Below, piece after piece: positions 1 to 4,966 of a DNA stretch of 5,095 bases (position 1 is the stretch's first letter; each line of letters opens with the position of its first letter). Source of the stretch: JBGTKH01 sp041744735. Its GTDB lineage: Bacteria > Planctomycetota > Planctomycetia > Pirellulales > Pirellulaceae. The stretch is taken from positions 1 through 5,095 of the forward strand of contig JBGTKH010000658.1 of NCBI GenBank assembly GCA_041744735.1. The letters are read 5' to 3'. The position numbers and the translations under genes were made by a program. Below the pieces are notes generated by a model. That model was not told the DNA's origin. It was given only the letters and a program-made list of their open reading frames with translations, and ran no database searches.

Positions 1-366
1 GCAGCCGGCGGTTGGCAGATGGCCGTCCTCTGCAACGCGCCCTGGCCAACGGAGCAGGTGCGCGAAGACCTCGATCGTTTGGGACTGGCCGGCCGCTTTC
101 CGTTGGTGCTGTCGTCGTTCGACCTAGGCTGCGCGGTGCCGGCCGCTGAAGCTTTCGATACGGCATTGTCGGCAATGCACTTGGCGGCGGAAGACGTAGC
201 GTTTGTGGGCCACGACACACGTGAACTCTGCGGCGCGGCCAGCGCCGGCCTGCAAACCATCGCCTTCAATTACGAGCCCGACGCCGTGGCCGACGTGTTT
301 CTGGATCGTTTTGACGAATTGCCCGCGGCCATCGAACAACGCTGCCCGCACATGCTAGCCGGATAG
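1..366 (+). CDS. HAD-like hydrolase family protein, C-terminal part (5' end outside window)
   Basis: The frame is open from base 1 to a TAG stop at 364-366, giving 121 visible residues; the true start lies to the left, and the ATG at 19 is internal. The layout matches the C-terminal half of a haloacid-dehalogenase fold. A strand ending in VLCNAP sits where motif II (Ser/Thr) is expected, then a helix, then LGCAVPAAEAF where most members have a lysine in a G-x-x-KP-type motif III, then DVAFVGHDTRELCGAASAG, which corresponds to motif IV (usually VGD...D), and an IAFNYEPDAVAD tail. The motif III lysine is not visible and the first acidic residue of motif IV is His, with Asp next to it. The protein may therefore be a variant or a non-catalytic member. 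The nucleophile motif DxD is outside the window, so activity cannot be judged. The fold assignment is fairly sure; the substrate is unknown. Confidence 0.75.
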   Translation, partial: AAGGWQMAVLCNAPWPTEQVREDLDRLGLAGRFPLVLSSFDLGCAVPAAEAFDTALSAMHLAAEDVAFVGHDTRELCGAASAGLQTIAFNYEPDAVADVFLDRFDELPAAIEQRCPHMLAG

Positions 367-385
367 CACGTTCCGCCAGCCAGAG

Positions 386-476
386 TCGTTTAACCCGTAG
401 CCGAAGGCGAGGGAATCTCGGCGAAGACTCACAGTCTGGCGACCCGCTGCCTCGCCTGCGGCTACGGGTTAAACGA
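386..476. repeat. Long inverted repeat, 27-base arms (planctomycete intergenic repeat type)
   Basis: The left arm 386-412 begins TCGTTTAACCCGTAGCCGAA, and the right arm 450-476 is its reverse complement with one mismatch (T versus G inside the arm). The arms flank a 37-base spacer at 413-449. The spacer itself contains GACT-CAC-AGTC, a small hairpin. The element begins 20 bases after the stop codon of the HAD-like gene, so a transcript would form a strong hairpin and it could protect or terminate that mRNA. No T-run follows it, so it is not a typical intrinsic terminator. Motifs of the CCGTAGCCGAAGGCG kind recur in Pirellulales intergenic regions as far as I recall. Confidence 0.85.
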
Positions 477-574
477 GTGCCCGTCCTCCAGACAGAAGCG
501 GAAAAATCCGCACGACCCGCAAAGTCGGCCTAAAGCTCCTCTCTTGCAAGTGCCGAAATTGTTTGACGGACACC

Positions 575-595
575 AGCCCGACGCGCAAGCGAGGG
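575..595. repeat. Short interspersed repeat motif (AGCCCGACGCGCAAGCGAGG)
   Basis: This motif occurs once here, directly before the inverted repeat at 600. I list it because I recall the same word (translating as SPTRKRG or PDAQAR) as a frequent interspersed element in planctomycete genomes. The window alone does not prove that it is a repeat. Confidence 0.4.
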
Positions 596-599
596 CACT

Positions 600-669
600 T
601 CGTAGCTTGGGTCCATTGAACCGAGCAATTCGCGTAGATTTCGCTCGGGTCAATGGACCCAAGCTACGA
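600..669. repeat. Long inverted repeat, 27-base arms with 16-base loop
   Basis: The left arm 600-626 begins TCGTAGCTTGGGTCCATTGA, and the right arm 643-669 is its reverse complement apart from one mismatch (A versus C near position 620). The loop is 627-642. The two halves translate on the + strand to related peptides (SLGPLNRAI and FARVNGPKLR), which shows that the open frame here is repeat-derived. It lies about 70 bases upstream of the lipoprotein start and may influence its transcript leader, but no direct evidence supports a role. Confidence 0.85.
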
Positions 670-724
670 CAGAACACAGCACACGCTCGGTGTCGCGACC
701 GAAAAGACGTTTGCTCCCGATCAC

Positions 725-730
725 GAGAGG
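725..730 (+). promoter_or_regulatory. Ribosome binding site that decides the lipoprotein start
   Basis: GAGAGG lies seven bases before the ATG at 738. The earlier in-frame ATG at 690 has no comparable purine-rich site and would put 16 charged residues before the hydrophobic signal segment. Confidence 0.6.
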
Positions 731-737
731 CACTTGC

Positions 738-1010
738 ATGACTCGCGCATTCTTTGCTCTGTTGCTTTTGGCGGCATTGTCGTCAACGTCCGGCTGTGCC
801 ATCTGCTGCACGCCCTACGATTACGCGTATCCAGCCTACGGCGGACGATGGCAGCGTGCGGACATGTACCACGGGCGAGTCGGCTCAGCCTTCGAACCGG
901 CCGAAGCAGCTCCCTACGATTCCGCCGAAGCCGGACCCGCGCCGTCCACCGAAACTGAATGGGAAGACGGCGTCTACTACGAAGCGTCCACCGGCGGATC
1001 GATTCGATAA
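738..1010 (+). CDS. Small predicted lipoprotein, lineage-restricted, function unknown
   Basis: This encodes a 90-residue protein. An N-terminal segment MTRAFFALLLLAALSSTSGC has the short positive start, hydrophobic core and terminal Gly-Cys of a type II (lipoprotein) signal peptide; Cys20 would be the lipidated residue. The lipobox is weak because the -3 position is Thr (TSGC) rather than Leu. The mature part continues ICCTPYDYAYPAYGGRWQRADMYHGRVGSAF, with two further cysteines and many Tyr, and ends in an acidic, Pro/Glu-rich tail. I chose the start at 738 over the in-frame ATG at 690 because of the GAGAGG site and the signal peptide. The CC-PYDY-YPAYGG-GRVGSAF pattern is familiar from Pirellulales proteins without known function. 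No enzymatic motif is visible; a role at the outer membrane or in the periplasm is inferred only from the signal. Confidence 0.75.
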   Translation: MTRAFFALLLLAALSSTSGCAICCTPYDYAYPAYGGRWQRADMYHGRVGSAFEPAEAAPYDSAEAGPAPSTETEWEDGVYYEASTGGSIR

Positions 1011-1022
1011 GCGTCTTGGAAG

Positions 1023-1098
1023 TAGGACGGATTGCCAATCCGTCCTATTACACGCAGATCCGTCCCACGACACACAGACGGATTGGCAATCCGTCCTA
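1023..1098. repeat. Nested palindromic repeat (GGATTGCCAATCC type) between convergent genes
   Basis: Two copies of a palindrome face each other. Bases 1023-1047 are a perfect 12-base inverted repeat around one central base (TAGGACGGATTG, C, CAATCCGTCCTA). Bases 1077-1095 are a second palindrome with 9-base arms (GACGGATTG, G, CAATCCGTC). In addition, 1023-1044 is the exact reverse complement of 1077-1098, so the whole element is a 22-base-arm inverted repeat with a 32-base loop (1045-1076), which holds another partial copy (GATCCGTCC). It ends four bases before the stop of the minus-strand amidohydrolase and starts 13 bases after the lipoprotein stop. A bidirectional terminator or mRNA-end role is a reasonable inference. 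I recall this family as very abundant in planctomycete genomes. Confidence 0.9.
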
Positions 1099-1101
1099 CA
1101 A

Positions 1102-2805
1102 TTACGCCGCTTCAAACACCGTCCGGCCGCCGACCACCGTGCGCACGACCTTAATATTCTTGATCTCATCCGGCACCACGTCGTGCGGATCGTTCGCCAG
1201 GATCACGAAATCGGCCAGCTTGCCGGCGGTAATGGAACCTTTGATCTTCTCTTCAAATGATGCATACGCGCCGTTAATCGTGCAAATCCGCAGAGCCTCG
1301 TCGACCGTGATCCGCTGATTCGGGCCCCACACGCGGCCGGCGTAATCTTTGCGCGTGACCATGCTCTGGATCGCCATCAGCGGCTCGAACGGGCCGGGCA
1401 CATGATCCGACGCCGGCGCCACGCGAATCTGATGATCCAGAAACGACCGGTGAGCGAACATCCACTGCAGCCGCTCGGGCCCGTACTGAGCCCACTTATC
1501 GCCGTGATAATGTACGTAGGTGTAGAACGGCGTGGGGATCGCACCGATCTTGGCGATCCGCTCCAGCAGATCGGGGTTGACCAGCGTGCAGTGTTCGATG
1601 CGATGCCGCGGATCGGGGCGCGGGTGCAGCCGCAGAGCCAGCTCATACGCCGTGAGCACCATGTCAATCGCCACGTCGCCGTTGGCGTGCACGCCGACTT
1701 GATAGCCGTTGGAATGAGCGTCCAGCACCGCGTCGTTCAGCCGATCTTGCGACGTAACCAGAATCCCGTAATCCATCGGCCGCCCGACGTACGGTTGGCT
1801 CATCCGCATCGTGCGTTCCGACGCCGAACCGTCGCAGAACAGTTTGATGCCGCCCACGCGCAGCCGCTCGTTGCCGAACCCGGTGCGAATGCCGGCCGCT
1901 TTGAAGGCTTCGTACAGAGGCGGTTGAGCCATCACGTACGCGCGGAACCGCATCTCGCCGGCGGCCAGTGCATCGCGATAAGCGACAAAGTTCTCCTTGC
2001 TGGCCATCGCGTCGTGAATCGACGTCAGCCCCGCGGCGGTCATCAGTTCCGAGATCAGCTTCACGCCCGCTTGCCGTTGCCACGGCGTGACCGGCTCGCG
2101 GCGAATCGTGTTCTCGATCATCTCGCGAGCATGTTCGGCGGCGAACCCGGTTAGCTCGCCGTTCTCATCGCGGCCGAATCGCCCGCCTTCGGGATCGGGC
2201 GTGTCTTTAGTGACCTTCGCCACCTCGAAGGCCCGGCTGTTGAAGATCGCCGTGTGACCGCCGCGGTGCACCATGCGCACCGGATGGCGCGGCGCGGCCT
2301 GATCGAGATCCTGCCGAGTCACCCCGCGGCCGTCGCGCAGCTTGGTGTCGTCGTACTTGAAGCCCAGCACCCACTGGCCCTCGGGCGTTTTCTCGGCCCG
2401 AGTGCGAATCGCGTCTTGAATCTCGGCGATCGTGCGAAGGTCGCAGTTCACTTCCAGAAGTTCATCGATGCCTGCCTCGGCCGGATGCGTGTGCGCGTCG
2501 ATGAAGCCGGGAGTGACCGTCATCCCCGCGGCGTCGATCACCTGAGTCCTAGGCCCGGACAACTCGCGAATCTTGGCTGAGCTACCGACCGCGATGAACC
2601 GCCCATGCTTCACCGCAAACGCCTCAGCCCGCGTCATCCGCGAGTCGATCGTGAACACGCGGCCATTGACCAGCACCAAATCCGCCCCCGGTCCATCCGG
2701 CTCATCGACCTCCGCCGCCGACACACCCGGCCACACCCCAAAGCCCAACGCCGCCGCCGCTGCCAATCCTCGCTTCAAAAACTCCCGCCGCTCGCCACTG
2801 GTCAT
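1102..2805 (-). CDS. Tat-exported amidohydrolase, YtcJ-like (amidohydrolase 3 family)
   Basis: This encodes 567 residues, a normal length for YtcJ-like metal-dependent amidohydrolases, which hydrolyse amide or related C-N bonds; the substrate cannot be told. The N-terminus ERREFLKRG (Arg6-Arg7) followed by a hydrophobic stretch and SAA near residue 31 is a twin-arginine signal, so the enzyme should be exported folded. After a small beta domain (about 41-100) comes PGFIDAHTH with the metal-binding His105 and His107. Further family marks are GGHTAIFNS (182-190), TPDPEGGRFGRDENGELTG (202-220), GGIKLFCDGS (318-327, Lys321), HANGD (His373), RHRIEH (His405) and ASDH (Asp467). The tail GSITAGKLADFVIL and GGRTVFEA closes the beta domain. 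All expected ligands seem present, so it should be active. I chose the ATG at 2805 because GGAGGAG lies seven bases upstream and the Tat motif follows directly; an open frame runs to 2931 but adds 42 unrelated residues. It is transcribed towards the lipoprotein gene and is not in an operon here. Confidence 0.93.
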   Translation of the reverse strand: MTSGERREFLKRGLAAAAALGFGVWPGVSAAEVDEPDGPGADLVLVNGRVFTIDSRMTRAEAFAVKHGRFIAVGSSAKIRELSGPRTQVIDAAGMTVTPGFIDAHTHPAEAGIDELLEVNCDLRTIAEIQDAIRTRAEKTPEGQWVLGFKYDDTKLRDGRGVTRQDLDQAAPRHPVRMVHRGGHTAIFNSRAFEVAKVTKDTPDPEGGRFGRDENGELTGFAAEHAREMIENTIRREPVTPWQRQAGVKLISELMTAAGLTSIHDAMASKENFVAYRDALAAGEMRFRAYVMAQPPLYEAFKAAGIRTGFGNERLRVGGIKLFCDGSASERTMRMSQPYVGRPMDYGILVTSQDRLNDAVLDAHSNGYQVGVHANGDVAIDMVLTAYELALRLHPRPDPRHRIEHCTLVNPDLLERIAKIGAIPTPFYTYVHYHGDKWAQYGPERLQWMFAHRSFLDHQIRVAPASDHVPGPFEPLMAIQSMVTRKDYAGRVWGPNQRITVDEALRICTINGAYASFEEKIKGSITAGKLADFVILANDPHDVVPDEIKNIKVVRTVVGGRTVFEAA

Positions 2806-2812
2806 GATTAGG

Positions 2813-2819
2813 CTCCTCC
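2813..2819 (-). promoter_or_regulatory. Strong ribosome binding site of the amidohydrolase
   Basis: On the minus strand this reads GGAGGAG, seven bases before the ATG at 2805-2803. It is the strongest Shine-Dalgarno site in the window and rules out the longer start at 2931. Confidence 0.8.
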
Positions 2820-2850
2820 GCAAAAATCGTGTCGCCTTGTGGGCGTAACC

Positions 2851-2879
2851 AGTATGCCAAGAATTGAAGCCAATTCCAA
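2851..2879 (-). promoter_or_regulatory. Candidate sigma-70-type promoter for the amidohydrolase
   Basis: On the minus strand TTGGAA (2879-2874) and CATACT (2856-2851) are separated by 17 bases, each matching four of six consensus positions. They lie about 30 bases upstream of the ribosome binding site. The position is right but the match is moderate, and planctomycete promoters are poorly defined. Confidence 0.3.
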
Positions 2880-2936
2880 CTTGCCATTCAACGGGCGACA
2901 TGTCGGCAGTATTATCCATTGTTGCTGGCAAAAATC

Positions 2937-3173
2937 ATGGAAGTCCCGCCGAGATGTTGGTTACGACGCCAGCGCGACGTACAACTTTCCGGCATCATCG
3001 TCCGCGAAGCGCGCCCCGGCTGGGTCTCGATGGAACTGCCGGCCCAAGAGGCCTGGCGCGAGCCAATGCGTTGGCTGCGCCCCGAGCAGCGCGAGCGCAT
3101 CGAATCGCCCGAGTTTTACCAGATGCTCCAGCAACAACTTGGCCAGCGTTTCCTGGCGCTGCGGTCAACTTGA
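2937..3173 (+). CDS. Possible small protein of unknown function (weak gene call)
   Basis: This open frame encodes 78 residues from an ATG at 2937; a TTG at 2919 would add six. I do not recognise it. The C-terminal two thirds (IIVREARPGWVSMELPAQEAWREP followed by an Arg/Glu/Gln-rich helix with PEQRERIESPEFYQMLQQQLGQRF) look like real, soluble, helical protein, with G or C at most third codon positions. The N-terminal 20 residues look less protein-like, and there is no ribosome binding site. It could be a small lineage-specific gene, a decayed C-terminal remnant of a larger gene, or chance. It lies divergently from the amidohydrolase and just left of the cassette array, where an integrase might have been expected; it has no integrase features. 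Confidence 0.4.
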   Translation: MEVPPRCWLRRQRDVQLSGIIVREARPGWVSMELPAQEAWREPMRWLRPEQRERIESPEFYQMLQQQLGQRFLALRST

Positions 3174-3294
3174 AGGACGGACCCGAGCGACACGAATGCA
3201 ACGCCGCTGCGGTAGCAGTCCAAACCGACCCATTCGGCAGCGACAGTTTTTTACTAGGTGGACCCCCGGAGATTCACATACGGGCAATCCTGCC

Positions 3295-3323
3295 TTGCAA
3301 ATCGACCATGCCGCTGGCAAAAT
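3295..3323 (+). promoter_or_regulatory. Weak candidate promoter upstream of the cassette array
   Basis: TTGCAA (3295-3300) and CAAAAT (3318-3323) are spaced by 17 bases, each matching four of six sigma-70 positions. It points into the cassette array, whose genes lack visible promoters of their own, so it could play the part of a cassette promoter. The match is too weak to rely on. Confidence 0.2.
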
Positions 3324-3419
3324 GGAGAAAGTGAAACAAGACCTGCCACCGCGCCGAAGTGAGGTCTGATCTAACCAACCGCACTTTCCGTCACGGTCGC
3401 GACCAGAGAATATGAATAT

Positions 3420-3428
3420 GTTGTGCGG
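3420..3428 (+). other. Left recombination boundary of the cassette array (candidate attI core or array edge)
   Basis: GTTGTGCGG here is the exact reverse complement of CCGCACAAC at 3747-3755, the R'' region after the zinc-ribbon gene. This is how the left end of an integron cassette relates to its own attC, so the crossover point is G3420/T3421. To the left I find neither a matching L' box nor an attC-like hairpin; the only local symmetry is the 10-base palindrome GGTCGCGACC at 3395-3404. That absence would fit an attI site, which is not a hairpin of attC type, or the scar-like edge of an integrase-less cluster. No integrase gene is present to decide. Confidence 0.55.
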
Positions 3429-3436
3429 ACGATTCA

Positions 3437-3736
3437 TTGACACCTGACGATCTGCGTAAACCTGACGCCTGTCCTTCTTGCTGCGCCACAGACATTCGCC
3501 TGATTTGCTACGGCCTGCCTTCCAGGAAAACACTGGATCGTGCCGAGCGCGGCGAAATCGTGCTCGGCGGTTGCACGATTTGGGATGACATGCCCGACTG
3601 GCGATGCATGTCGTGTGGCCACGAGTGGTTCGATCCGATCGATCCCGCCCGAATTGAGCGTGATGAATTGATGGCCAAGATCGAGCGTGAGCATCAGGAG
3701 AAGTTGCGCAAATATCAAACTGGGCGTGACCACTGA
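3437..3736 (+). CDS. Zinc-ribbon domain protein, cassette 1 gene
   Basis: This encodes 99 residues with two CxxC knuckles, CPSC (Cys12, Cys15) and CMSC (Cys57, Cys60), that should hold one zinc ion. Between them lies a conserved-looking core YGLPSRKTLDRAERGEIVLGGC (25-46), then DDMPDWRCMSCGHEW. I recall this YGLPS...ERGEI.LGGC...W.C..CGHEW pattern from a widespread family of small uncharacterised bacterial proteins, so the gene is real and complete. The C-terminus (about 70-95) is a charged helix. The start is TTG at 3437: the frame is closed upstream by a TGA at 3413, no ATG or GTG lies in between, and the next Met would delete the first knuckle. There is no clear ribosome binding site. The gene starts 16 bases inside the cassette and stops 10 bases before the paired R'' region. 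The molecular function is unknown; binding of nucleic acid or protein is only a general possibility for zinc ribbons. Confidence 0.85.
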   Translation: MTPDDLRKPDACPSCCATDIRLICYGLPSRKTLDRAERGEIVLGGCTIWDDMPDWRCMSCGHEWFDPIDPARIERDELMAKIEREHQEKLRKYQTGRDH

Positions 3737-3748
3737 CACGGCGCCGCC

Positions 3749-3896
3749 GCACAACACCGCATGCCGGCTGTGCGCCGCATCCATGCGGCGGACGCCTTCG
3801 GATTCACTTCCAGCAGCCGGTGAGTCACAATGGTCCCTGGTTGTTCGACGTTTTGCGCTTCGTTCGGAGCGGCGTCGGGCATGCTTCCCGTTAGCG
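3749..3896 (+). repeat. attC recombination site 1 (composite of cassettes 1 and 2)
   Basis: R'' is GCACAAC (3749-3755) and R' is GTTAGCG (3890-3896); the crossover is G3890/T3891. The inner boxes also pair: GCATGCCGG at 3760-3768 on the left and CGGGCATGC at 3876-3884 on the right, with one unpaired extra base on the right side. Inside are a small hairpin GCCGCAT-CC-ATGCGGC (3774-3789) and the stretch GGACGCCTTC shared with site 2 and, one base different, with site 3. The middle part differs from the other two sites. The R' box departs from the classical GTTRRRY at the last two positions. Confidence 0.85.
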
Positions 3897-3908
3897 GCCC
3901 TGAATCGC

Positions 3909-4301
3909 ATGAGATTGGGACACTTCACCGACTTCCAATCACGTCCAAGCGTCCTCTTGCTCTCTTCTGGTGAACCCGACGATTTCCGCCGACTCCACGA
4001 TGCCCTGCGCTCACTTGAGGTCGACGCGTCGATCTCGCTTGATCGACTTGCCCGTGTGCGAGCGCGCAATGGTATCACGCTTGACGTCCGACGGGGCAAC
4101 TCTGACAGCTTATCGCGGGCTTCTGACACCGCATTCGTTTGGGCAGTCGATCCCGAAACGCTCGCGGAGGTTCTCGACAAGATCCAACCCCTTATGCTTG
4201 CGCTTCAGGGCGGTCACCAATACTTCGACTATGATGAGCACACTGTCGTGATGTCGATTGCCGAGTACGGCGACGCGTGGTGGCAACGCACGGGCGGCTA
4301 A
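3909..4301 (+). CDS. Hypothetical protein, cassette 2 gene (130 residues)
   Basis: I do not recognise this protein. It is soluble, acidic to neutral, with no signal peptide, membrane segment or cysteine. The middle alternates predicted strands and helices: SVLLLSSGEPDDFRRLHDALRSL (14-36), a region rich in Ser/Arg/Asp (41-75), AFVWAVDPETLAEVLDKIQPLMLAL (75-99), and a C-terminal GGHQYFDYDEHTVVMSIAEYGDAWW (101-125), which is the most motif-like part. The ATG at 3909 is chosen because it lies 18 bases inside the cassette; the same frame is open back to 3687, but that part translates attC sequence. The TAA stop lies inside the R'' box GGCTAAC, a common economy of integron cassettes. There is no evident ribosome binding site or promoter. 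The frame follows the cassette borders exactly, so I take it as a real gene. Confidence 0.8.
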   Translation: MRLGHFTDFQSRPSVLLLSSGEPDDFRRLHDALRSLEVDASISLDRLARVRARNGITLDVRRGNSDSLSRASDTAFVWAVDPETLAEVLDKIQPLMLALQGGHQYFDYDEHTVVMSIAEYGDAWWQRTGG

Positions 4302-4434
4302 CATGGTTTTGCCGCAGAGCCGCTACGCGGACGCCTTCCATCTTTGTTCACGCGGGCTGGCGTAATACAATCTTCCGTAGTGCCAACGTCTTTCGCTCCG
4401 TTCGGGGCGGCGACGGCAAATCTGCCCGTTATGT
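4296..4434 (+). repeat. attC recombination site 2 (composite of cassettes 2 and 3)
   Basis: R'' is GGCTAAC (4296-4302) and R' is GTTATGT (4428-4434); the crossover is G4428/T4429. The inner boxes TTTGCCG (4308-4314) and CGGCAAA (4414-4420) are exact reverse complements. Inside follows CCGC-TAC-GCGG (4320-4330), then GGACGCCTTCC. The middle part CACGCGGGCTGGCGTAATA is nearly identical to that of site 3. The site overlaps the last bases of the upstream gene, including its stop codon. Confidence 0.88.
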
Positions 4435-4444
4435 GCGGCAGCCT

Positions 4445-4966
4445 ATGAAGTGGATCGCCATTGTGCTGATGTGCGTGGCCACCTGCGTGGTTTACGGCAT
4501 CATTCACGATCAGGTCACCGCGCGAATTTGCATCGAGTACTTCACGATCGGTCATCCGCCCATCTTCCGGACCGACGATCCCACGTTACTCGGACTCGGC
4601 TGGGGCATCATCGCTACTTGGTGGGTGGGCGTGTTGCTTGGCGTCCCGCTTGCTTGCGCTTGCCGCTTCGGGCGCTGGCCGAAACGTGATCCGCATACAC
4701 TATGGCGTCCGCTGATCCGATTGACGGCGTGCTCCTTTGCATTGGCAATCCTCGCGGGTCTGGTTGGTGGGATTGCCGCATCAAATGGCTGGGTGTTTCT
4801 CGTTGGCGAAATCGCTGATCGTGTGCCCGCTGACCGCCATGTACCGTTTCTTATCGATCTCTGGGCGCACAGTGCGAGCTATCTTGTGGGTTTTGTTGGT
4901 GGCGTCGTGTTGATCGCATTTGTGCTGCTGGGGAGACGACGCCAGCATGCCCAAAGCGGCACATAA
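4445..4966 (+). CDS. Integral membrane protein of unknown function, cassette 3 gene
   Basis: This encodes 173 residues with four likely transmembrane helices: about 2-20, 48-72, 92-113 and 143-163. Between the first two lies a conserved-looking loop, HDQVTARICIEYFTIGHPPIF (21-41), followed by TDDPTLLGLGWGIIATWWVGVLLG. I recall this HDQVTAR..VEYFTIGHPP sequence from a widespread family of uncharacterised bacterial membrane proteins, so the gene is real; no function is known to me. The loop 73-91 is positively charged (CRFGRWPKRD) and suggests that this side faces the cytoplasm. The start ATG at 4445 lies 16 bases inside the cassette and directly precedes the first helix; the same frame is open back to 4277 but there it translates attC sequence. 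The TAA stop lies inside the R'' box ACATAAC. There is no clear ribosome binding site. Confidence 0.88.
   Translation: MKWIAIVLMCVATCVVYGIIHDQVTARICIEYFTIGHPPIFRTDDPTLLGLGWGIIATWWVGVLLGVPLACACRFGRWPKRDPHTLWRPLIRLTACSFALAILAGLVGGIAASNGWVFLVGEIADRVPADRHVPFLIDLWAHSASYLVGFVGGVVLIAFVLLGRRRQHAQSGT

Larger units (their letters stand above)
367..737. other. Gene-free intergenic stretch with interspersed repeats
   Basis: I see no convincing gene between the HAD-like frame and the lipoprotein start. Short open frames here (for example across 544-741) translate the repeat elements themselves and change character at repeat borders. The stretch holds the inverted repeats at 386-476 and 600-669 and a short interspersed motif at 575-595. 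Bases 477-574 and 670-724 show no structure that I can name. Confidence 0.6.

Noticed and set aside
754..1260. A 168-residue open frame covering the TDCQSVL / TDWQSVL repeat
   Set aside because: It passes out of frame through the lipoprotein, then through the palindromic repeat and into the 3' end of the convergent amidohydrolase. No real protein would span these three units.
1402..2154. A 250-residue open frame on the plus strand
   Set aside because: It is the antisense shadow of the amidohydrolase, whose catalytic motifs are all present on the minus strand. The shadow is rich in Arg, His and Gln, as such frames in GC-rich DNA are.
2806..2931. A longer amidohydrolase start that would add 42 residues
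   Set aside because: The added part has no ribosome binding site and would bury the twin-arginine motif inside the protein, while the ATG at 2805 has GGAGGAG at the right distance.
3247..3252. A T6 run that might mark an intrinsic terminator for the ORF ending at 3173
   Set aside because: No stable GC-rich hairpin directly precedes it.
2937..3420. Integron integrase gene or remnant next to the array
   Set aside because: Neither strand shows the tyrosine recombinase motifs (Arg...His-x-x-Arg...Tyr) or the integrase-specific extra domain in any frame that I could read here.
3687..3908. N-terminal extension of the cassette 2 protein
   Set aside because: These bases are the end of the zinc-ribbon gene and attC site 1. 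The crossover at 3890/3891 would split the protein, so the start at 3909 is preferred.
3434..4180. A 248-residue open frame on the minus strand across cassettes 1 and 2
   Set aside because: It runs antisense through the zinc-ribbon gene, an attC site and the cassette 2 gene. It is rich in Ser and Arg without domain features, and the cassette borders support the + strand genes.
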